DNA from: Wurfbainia villosa
Taxonomy: Eukaryota > Streptophyta > Magnoliopsida > Zingiberales > Zingiberaceae
Direction: 5' to 3'
Length of the DNA stretch: 64,000 nt
NCBI GenBank assembly: GCA_025175895.1
Contig: CM046000.1
Location: 68,724,720-68,788,719 of the forward strand
Of the stretch, positions 56,509 to 64,000 are shown in pieces. Numbering within the stretch: position 1 is the first letter of the stretch; each line of letters opens with the position of its first letter. The position numbers and the translations under genes were made by a program. The notes under the pieces are model-generated. The model was given only the letters and a program-made list of their open reading frames with translations. It had not been told where the DNA came from and did not search any database.

Positions 56509-57647
56509 ATGAAGCAAGCTTCTAGGTCATGGAACATCCTCTTTGATGAGGTAATCCAGTCTTATGGATTTATTCAAAGCCCGGATGAGTCTTGTGTATA
56601 CAAGAAATGTGACGGAAACGTAGTGGTATTTCTTGTACTATACGTAGATGACATTTTGTTAATTTGCAACAATGTCAAGGTGGTATCGAACGTAAGGGTA
56701 TGGTTGTCCAAACAATTTGATATGAAGGACTTGGGAGAAGTTGGACACATCCTTGGGATCAAGGTTATAAGGGATCGCAAGAAAATGATGTTGTGCTTAT
56801 CTCAAGCTTCATACATAGACACAATTATGGATCGTTTTATCATGCAGAACTCCAAGAAAGGTTTTCTACCTTTCAGGCATGGAGTTCCTTTATCTAAGGA
56901 GATGTGTCCTAGAAACTTGAGGAGATAGAGGAGATGAAGGTGGTTCCTTATGCTTCGGCAGTAGGAAGCCTCATGTATGTGATGCTATGTACGAGACCGA
57001 ATATCTGCTTTGCCATTGGCATGGTTAGCAGATATCAGAGTAATCCAGGATAGGGACATTGGACTGCGGTGAAGCATATATTGAAGTACCCGAGAAGTAC
57101 TAGGGATTATATGCTAGTTTACTAGGCAGACCAATTACTCCCAGTGGGTTACACAGATTTCGACTTCCAATCAGACATGGATAACAGTAAGTCTACCTCA
57201 GGTTTTGTGTTTACTTTAGGAGGTGGAGCCATTGTATGGAGGAGTATAAAGCAGAAATGCATGGCAGACTCTACCATGGAAGCTAAGTATGTGGCAGCCT
57301 CTGATGCAGCCAAAGAAGCTGTGTGGCTCCATAACTTCTGGATGGACTTGGATGTGATTCCTGGTTTGCCCAGAACTATCAAAATTTATTGTGATAATAG
57401 TGGTGCAATTGCAAACTCGAAGGAACCACGAGCCCATAAGGCAAGTAAACACTTAGAGCGCAAGTACAACCTGATACGAGAAATCATAAAGAGAGGAGAA
57501 GTAGCTATGGCCAAGATTGCATCGGAGGATAACCTGACAGATCCTTTCACTAAGGTCCTTCCGGCGAGAGCTTTTGATAGGCATGTGGAGGGAATGGGAA
57601 TCAGATGTATGACAATTAAAGGACAGCATAGTCTTTTAGTATAAGTG
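56509..57647 (+). pseudogene. RT C-terminus and RNase H of F
   Basis: RT stretch 56509-56928: KQASRSWNILFDEV, CVYKKCDGNVVVFLVL, intact YVDDILL and GHILGIKVIRD. A frameshift and stops around 56925-56940 are followed by VVPYASAVGSLM and TRPNICFAIGM with a TAG near 57052. The RNase H stretch 57144-57644 is open: GYTDFDFQSDMDNSKSTSG, ADSTMEAKYVAASDAAKEAVW, YCDNSGAIANSKEPRAHK and DNLTDPFTKVLPARAF. Its stop lies just before the PPT. Compared with E it keeps the C-terminal tail. Confidence 0.88.
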
Positions 57648-57653
57648 GGAGAT
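57643..57653 (+). other. Polypurine tract of F
   Basis: AAGTGGGAGAT directly abuts the 3' LTR start TGTTGGG. Confidence 0.9.
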
Positions 57654-59513
57654 TGTTGGGATGTATACTGAAAAGTAAATCTTTTGTATGAACATCATTA
57701 TTTTTGAATTAAGAATCACATGATCATTGTTTGCATATTTATGGTTATGCATATTGTCTCATACATTAGATTGTAGATAACATCGTGTGTAGTGTCACAC
57801 GGTAGATCATGTTATCAGCTCCTTGTAGAGTATAAGTAAAGGCTCACAACTGAGATCGCTTTATACAAACCATTTGTATGGTTGTAGTGTGATTTGGTAT
57901 TGGTTTGTCTTGACCATAGAATCACACTAGTACACTTTGTATGTATTGAGGAGGACCGACTTAAAGGTGATTCGATTTATTACTGACTATATAATCGAAT
58001 CGGACCTCAGATATTATATTGTACATGCTCTTAATCCCGATATAATAACAGGCACATATACTTAGTATTCATTTCTTTGATTTACCAATGAGCGAGATTT
58101 ATAGAGTAAATCGATAGGCTCGGTAAGTTGGGAAATGATATTATTTATATGGTGTGCCGTTGATTATAGGAGGAAACCGTGTCCTATATATTAGAATGAT
58201 GATGTCCCCTTGAGGAGCTCATAAGGTTCATCATGTAAACCCTGTAGGTGGACTTGGTCCGGCATGATGATAAGGTTGAGTGGTACTACTCATGGAGTTA
58301 GATGTTGATTAATTATCAGTAAATTAATTAATCGACCGACATTCGAGATCTTAAACATGGGGAGATAAATGTACAAATAAAATATGGAGCCCATATTATC
58401 ATATGGGGGTTGGTGAGGTAGATCAATGATAATCCTCTAGTGGAATGGATTATCATTAATGGATCGGACTTTATGTGGGCTTGATCCATTGGGTGGCCAA
58501 GATCCAACTCCTCCTCATGGTCCCTATTGTAGCCTATTAAAACCTCATGGAGCCTAGATCCGATAATGGAAAATAAAACTCTAGATCCGACAGTAGAGAT
58601 TAAATCTCTAGATCCGATGGTTGAGATTAAATCTCTAGATCCGACGGTTGAGATTAAATCCCTAGAACTGACGGTGGAGATTAAAACAAGGCTTAAGCCT
58701 AACTCTATAAAAGGAAGGATTAGGGTGGGCGACAAGAGCTATTGGAGGAAAGGAGGGATTAGGGTTTGTGCGGCAAGGGGCTTGGAGGTTGGGCGGTCAC
58801 AAATTAGGAAATTTTTTCTTTCTTCTTCTTTAGGTGGCCGGCGCCCATCCTCTCCTCTCCTCTCTTTGGCCGGCGTCCAAAGCTCTTATTTCTCTACTCC
58901 ATGGCCGGTGGAAACAAGGGTTAGGGTGATTCCTTGGAGCTCTTGGCCGGCGCCCACCATCCCCTCTCTTTGAGCCAGCGTCAAGCTTCAAGTTGGGAGC
59001 TTGTTGGTTGGTCCTAGATAGAGGTGAGTTTTTATTATATACTTTCTCTTGTTTGGAGCGAGCAAGGAAAGGAAGATCGTGATCTAGGAGGCTTCAACTT
59101 TTGAAAGATCGTCACTCACACAACGTCCAAAAGGAGGAAGGACATACAATTGAAGATCGAGAGGTATAAATTTTACTTGTTTATATTCTTTTGTATTATG
59201 TCTATAATTGTTTTTCAATTATATGCATGTTGTATCTTTTGTCTTGTGGCTAAATTAACTTGGACCTCGAATACAAACACAAAAGTCGGCGATCTGTACG
59301 TCATCTATTCCGCAGCTAATCGTAGAATAGAGGTTGGTTGCTTGAACAACAAGGTTGTTCTAGTGACTACTCTAATCGTATAGCACGATGATGAAACGGT
59401 AGCTTGGGTGATCCCTCCTTGTCAAGGAAAATTTTTTTTTATCCGGGGATGTAGAAGGGATCGCCATGAACAAGCGACCAAGTTGAAGTGGGAAGCGAAG
59501 TTTCCCACCTTCA
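57654..59513 (+). repeat. 3' LTR of F
   Basis: It is 1860 bp. It contains a 27-bp minisatellite of about five units (58560-58690), TATAAAAG at 58706-58713, and ends TTTCCCACCTTCA. It is homologous to the E LTRs (opposite strand) and fragment S. Confidence 0.92.
58560..58690 (+). repeat. 27-bp minisatellite of the F LTR
   Basis: Five units of the type CTAGATCCGACGGTTGAGA plus TTAAATCT. Because the unit is nine codons long it stays open and encodes a SLDPTVEIK-like nonapeptide repeat, which is probably only a consequence of the unit length. Confidence 0.85.
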
Positions 59514-60421
59514 GTTTTATGATCTTTTATGGGGATAAAATAAATGGGATTTGGTAGAACCTATTTAAGGGAGTTAATAAGTGTCATTAACCTAATGTTT
59601 AAATACCTAATCCTAGGTTTTATTTTTCTCAATTCCTTTCCGTTTTCCTCGATTTGTCGCTCCCTTTTCTCTATCCCGATTTTCTTTCTTCTTCCAAGCT
59701 CGCAATCGAGCATCCTCCTTATCGCTGCCGCAATGCCCGATCGATGTCACCCCATCGCATGCGATTAGCGAAGCGACAAGAAGTGCCCCGTGCATTATCG
59801 GTGGCATAAAAGCCACATCGCCAGCGTAAGCGGCCACACCTTGGGTTGTACTCTCCATCGAGCATTGGCAAAGCAGTGCTCCATTCATCAATCCTCCATA
59901 CGAGGTGCACCCTTGCCATCCATCACGAGTTTTATTATACTGCTGCTTGCCCATCCAGATCGTGTGTCGTGCCATGCTGATGGTCTTTGCTCCTCGATTT
60001 TGATTTTGGAGCGGTTCCTCACTATATCAAGAACTTGAGCATCCTCATCCTGATTTCTAGAGCTGGATCTCTGCCGCCCTCTACTCTGTCACTGTGGATT
60101 TGCTCCGGCTATCACCAATTGTAGTTGAAGCTCCATCGCCCTATGTTGACGCCTCACCGTGATTCTAGCAACTGTTCTCCTCAGTCCTAACTATGATCCC
60201 TGCATTTGCGCTCAAGTCGATCACCTGATTTCCGATGCCATCGGCAACCCCTATCACTGTAGCTTGTGGTGGTTTGAAAGGCCAGACCGATGAATCCACT
60301 ATTGTGTTTGTTATAGCTCCACACTCGATTTCTAATTTTGTTGGGATGAGTAACCGTGCAAGTGAATTGATTTAGAGAATTGATGAAGACCGTTTGATAT
60401 TACACATTGCAGAGTGATAGG
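59514..60421 (+). repeat. Gypsy-type LTR fragment R
   Basis: It begins TTTTATGATCTTTTATGGGGATAA, which parallels about 34935 of P. A C/T-rich and then GC-rich stretch follows, as in P 35040-35350. The 3' half is not present. It is bounded by inserted elements on both sides (F at 59513, N at 60422). No coding motif is seen. Confidence 0.55.
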
Positions 60422-62624
60422 TGTTAGTAATATATGAGAGATGTCCTAAGGCAATCGCCTTATGTATGAACCATTTATATGATAAATGAAGATTCACTAT
60501 TTGAGTATACATGTTTCATGTATTTGATTGGATCTTAAACTCATTTACTGAATGTCCACGATACGATTCACAGCATGAGAGAATTTGTGATTAGATCACA
60601 ACTAGTGAGTATCTCTACATGTGTAATTGTGATGTATCGGAATTATCCCTAGTCAATGAATTGATGGAGTTGGACACCATCAATTCTGTCGAGACTAGCA
60701 CGAGGTATACTCCTTGGTGTATCCAAGCAGCTGATTCTCACTAGCTGGAGACATTGTGATGTCCGGAGTTAATCATGGATGCTAGTTATGGTAACTAGTT
60801 CATTGGAGTGACCAACCGTAAGACTTCATATGGTTCTCTGCATATATATATATATGTCAATGAAGTTCTTACTGCAGCTTTGGTGCGATGTTCCTTTGAC
60901 TTGCGGTATTCAAGTCATCTTGATCATAAAGACTTATGCTTTGACATCTTAAGCAAGCATCTCTAAGGAGATGTGGACCCGAGATGATTGGGTATAAGTC
61001 GAAGTGATCGAAGGTGTTTGAATAGCCTATAAAGGATTCACCACTCCTTGCGAGGAGATGTAAACCCATGACCTCTCGTCGGATTGTTACTAAAGTCTTT
61101 GGCCAAAGCATTACATGTTTAGAGTAAGGTACTCTTCGATACATGTGCAGTAACTAGAATCCGTAGGACGAGGAAATGATACTTGGGCTAGGTGTGACGT
61201 AGTCAGCCTAGTGGGGACTGACACTATAGACCATGTCCTGAACCATGTGGGTATAAGATTAGTGAAGGGAATGGGGCACGATTCATTCGAGCTGCTGTAG
61301 GGTTTCAGAAATAGTTCTGGATTAGCCGTCGATCTTTTTGATTAATTGGGGATCATGATGTACTACTAGGTGCCACTCATGATCGTTCTATAATTAATGG
61401 TTAATTATAGACGACCAACATTAACCGAGAACCTATTTGGTTACACGAACAATGAGCATAATCCGAAGGATTTAAAACGAGCTTGAGAATTAGATTCTCA
61501 TACCGAGAGAAACTAGGTTTGGTTGGACCAAACATAAAGCGAGTATGAAATTGTTTCAGTCGCAATGGAAGCGTGGATGGGCCGTGTCTTATGAAGACAT
61601 AATGGATGGACCAAAATGGTTTGGTTCTAATCCAATGGATGAGAATAAACCAAAGGGTTTGGTTTATTTTAAACGAATGAACCAAAAGTTGGTTCGGTTC
61701 GTTTTAACTTAAAATAAACCATCATGGTTTGGTTTATTTTAACTTATCTTAATGGAGCGGGTTAACGGACTTTATGGATATGATCCATTAACCATTAAGA
61801 GAATTAGTTCTCTATAAAATAGGGCTTAAACCCTAACCCTAAAGCTAATGAAGTTTTGGCCGCCCAACCCTAGCCTCCTTTTGTTGTTGCCGCCCAACAT
61901 GGTGTTGTCGCCAACTTCATGGAGCTGCTGCCACCTCCTTGCCGCCGGCATCCAAGCTTTAGCCGGCGATGCTCCGGCGACCCTCCGGTGATCTCTTGTG
62001 GGTTCGGTGATAAGGTGAGCTCCATATCTCCTTTGGCCGGCCTCTATTCCTCCACCAAAAGCTGTCCAGTTTTTCTGGACAGCTTGTTTCTTTGTTGTCG
62101 GAGCGTCGTTTGGACGACGGTTAGTGCTCCGACAGCGGCTAACTTACCGGGGATTTGATCTCCGATAATCCTCTGAGGTGGAGGATGAAGGATTCGTCAA
62201 ACGGTTGACGAATACCTCTCCGGAGAATCGAGTTTTGAGGACTCGGTTTTGGATCCGAATTTGGATTCGGATCGTGATCATCTCTCGATCACGTTGTCTT
62301 CAACACGAGGCTAGTAACCCGTACGAAGACGAAGCTCGTGGCTTAGCAAAGTCATCCCGAGGAGCTCGGCGTGGATACGGATAGAGACGATTCTTACGAG
62401 GATCGTTCCGGTTGATGCCGTTCCCGCTACACGTCATACGAAAGGTATAACGTAGATAATTTTCTTTTATTTTAAATTTTAATTTACGGTTATGTCTACA
62501 CTTGTTGTAATATGCATGCGTGTGTTGTAATAAATATAGATTTATTATTTTAATTGCTTCCGCTGTGCTCATGTTTACGAAACATGATCGAACACACACA
62601 CGCCGCGGTGCCGGAAACCCAACA
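60422..62624 (+). repeat. 5' LTR of N
   Basis: It is 2203 bp, TGTTAGTAATATATG...CCCAACA. TATAAAAT is at 61813-61820, and the two transcribed-region hairpins of M are conserved (about 62056-62135). Confidence 0.92.
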
Positions 62625-62625
62625 G

Positions 62626-62638
62626 TGGTATCAGAGCC
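62626..62638 (+). other. Primer-binding site of N
   Basis: TGGTATCAGAGCC, one base after the LTR, identical to M. Confidence 0.93.
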
Positions 62639-63912
62639 CAGGTTGTGTTTCGACATAATCGTAAAATTGGTTTTGCGATAGTCATAATGTATTTCTGGAA
62701 ATTTTCTAAATTTTGGAAATTTAGAAGTATTTATGAAAATTTTTCAATTTTGGAAAGTCTAGAAGTATTTATGGAAATCTTCCACTTTTGGAAAGTTGGA
62801 AGTATTTATGGAAATTGATATTTCCCATAAATAAAATAATTGATTAGATTCTGGAAATTTGTTTCCTAATTTAATCATGATTTGATTTGGGAAATCAAAT
62901 CTTAAAAAATATTTTATTTCCATAAGTAGTTTCAATGATTTAGGAAATTGGTTTCCTAAATAGATTTTCCTTAATCAAATAATTCCATGAATAAAATATG
63001 TGATTAGATTTGGAAATTTATTTCCTAATTTAATTATGATTTGATTTGGAGAATCAAATCTTAAACATATTTTATTTCCATAAATAGTTAGGACATATAA
63101 GGAAATTATATACATGATATAATTGTATGCCATGTAATTGCATTAGATGCATAACATTATGTCATGTGTGTCGTGACATATAGATGTATGCCATGTATGT
63201 CATGCCATGTAGATAATAGTTATTTGAATGCAAAGAGGATGAGACATAAAAACCCTTAATCAATATTAAAGCCTACACCTTCCATTAATATGGTTAGAAC
63301 CAGAGTTCTGTTTCTTGTTTGGGTTGTTGGACTCTCTCCAAGCCCGGCTCGAACCTGAATATGTTCAAACCATGGAATAGTTTAATACTAATATGGTAAG
63401 TGTCAGAGGTCAATCGTTAGCTTTGGTTGTTGGACTCTCTCCAAGCTGGGCTAATTGGTTGAATGCGCTCTAACCATATTAAAACTATGTCCCGATTAAT
63501 GGGTTGGCTTTAACCTGGAGCATCGGCTTGTTGGACTCTCTCCAAGGTCGATGTAAAGGGAGGTGAAGTTGGGTGCTATGCATATGATGCATACTTGTTA
63601 ATGTGTTAACAACCCGATGTATGTGTGAACATTCAATTAGTTGATAGCACATTGTGATAGTTGCATATACGGGATATGCAATCGGTATAGATGATACCTA
63701 CCGTCGTAGTTATGAATGGCTTGTTGGACTCTCTCCAAGGTTGTTCATAACTATGATGGATATCAGCCCATTCGGAGATGGACCTACAATCTCCCGAAGT
63801 GATTTTGGGGTTTTTGAAATTCGAAAAAAAATGAATGGGATTTATAAATGTATATTGATGCATTTTAAAATCATCTTTCTCATATATGCTCGTTTTGTAT
63901 TTCTAAGTTAAT
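62639..63912 (+). other. Untranslated leader of N with four repeated-loop hairpins
   Basis: The 19-base motif TTGTTGGACTCTCTCCAAG is present at 63324, 63427, 63528 and 63721 without any change, while neighbouring bases differ from M at scattered sites. Confidence 0.75.
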
Positions 63913-64000
63913 ATATTGACTGGGCCAAACTTCTTGGACTAGCTTAGAAACTTGAGAATTGTTCTCAAGGTGGAAAAGCTTGTGTATGTCCTTGAAGCGC
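63913..64000 (+). pseudogene. Gag start of N, initiator deleted
   Basis: Homology to M gag jumps from the base equivalent to 20596 to 20645, with a TGA microhomology at the junction. This removes the ATG and 16 codons. The reading LTGP.FL.W then meets a TAG at 63940 where M has TGG. It continues to the window end (LEKLVYVLEA-like). Confidence 0.85.

Larger units (their letters stand above)
52003..59513 (+). mobile_element. Element F: Angela/Tork-like Ty1/copia retrotransposon, sister of E
   Basis: The 5' LTR is truncated (52003-52641, equal to the last 640 bp of the 3' LTR). The internal region is 52642-57653 and the 3' LTR 57654-59513 (1860 bp, TGTTGGGATG...CCACCTTCA). Gene order is gag, protease, integrase, RT, RNase H, with many single stops and a few frameshifts. 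It is less deleted than E: capsid and full integrase are present. No TSD can be read because the 5' end is lost. The right terminus is inserted in gypsy LTR fragment R. Confidence 0.9.
60422..64000 (+). mobile_element. Element N: Angela/Tork-like copia, sister of M, 5' part
   Basis: 5' LTR 60422-62624, PBS, leader and the first ~100 bases of gag are collinear with M up to the window end. Relative to M a 48-bp deletion removes the gag start. The rest lies outside the window. Confidence 0.92.

Noticed and set aside
58566..58690. Nonapeptide repeat protein (SLDPTVEIK type)
   Set aside because: The repeat unit is 27 bp, so any open frame gives a nine-residue repeat. It lies in LTR U3 upstream of the TATA box.
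59613..60038. Open stretches on both strands in R as a possible host gene exon
   Set aside because: The region aligns in layout with the GC-rich part of LTR P. The frames overlap on both strands and show no protein family features.

Overview
This window looks like a piece of a repeat-rich flowering-plant genome. I find no host gene, rRNA, tRNA or CRISPR array. Almost every base can be assigned to LTR retrotransposons (Ty1/copia of two kinds, plus Ty3/gypsy LTRs) and one LINE. The evidence is diagnostic: initiator-Met primer-binding sites (TGGTATCAGAGCC), purine tracts next to LTR starts, copia gag/protease/DD35E integrase/RT/RNase H remnants, and 5-bp target-site duplications. All coding regions carry stops, frameshifts or deletions, so nothing here looks autonomous.

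Layout. 1-4484 (-): decayed Sirevirus-like copia A (gag, protease, integrase, RT). 4488-5621: LTR fragment S of the E/F family. 5622-7285: gypsy-type LTR fragment Q. 7286-49331 (+): a tandem, gag-only element H with three LTRs (7286-8087 partial, 40128-41435, 48004-49331). H carries a chain of nested insertions: LINE O (9816-10817 plus 38996-39084) in H; copia E (-, 10818-38995) in O; gag-only element G (-, 11463-27774, TSD aaatc) in the 3' LTR of E; and copia M (+, 17096-26631, TSD cacgg) in the 5' LTR of G. A separate gypsy-type solo LTR P (34812-38153, TSD atctc) sits in the 5' LTR of E. A small gypsy-like element K (42194-45670) lies in the second H unit. 49332-51839 (+): 5'-truncated, AT-rich Sirevirus-like copia L. 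52003-59513 (+): copia F, a sister of E. 59514-60421: gypsy LTR fragment R. 60422-64000 (+): start of copia N, a sister of M.

Relations. E/F and M/N look like the Angela/Tork side of Ty1/copia. A and L are Sirevirus-like. H and G have Sirevirus-style gag, matching PPT/PBS ends and no pol, so they fit the gag-only (TR-GAG) class that would depend on pol supplied by another element; A- or L-like relatives are plausible donors (inference).

Most interesting signals. (1) The LTR promoters of both gag-only families carry paired CAGTCGACTG palindromes, always 20-21 bp apart, just upstream of the TATA box. (2) The leaders of M/N and E/F carry arrays of hairpins that repeat one apical loop within a family (CTCTC four times; CCATC three times) and differ between families, which suggests RNA packaging or dimerisation signals. 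(3) A five-level nest can be read from target-site duplications and an empty paralogous site inside the same window.
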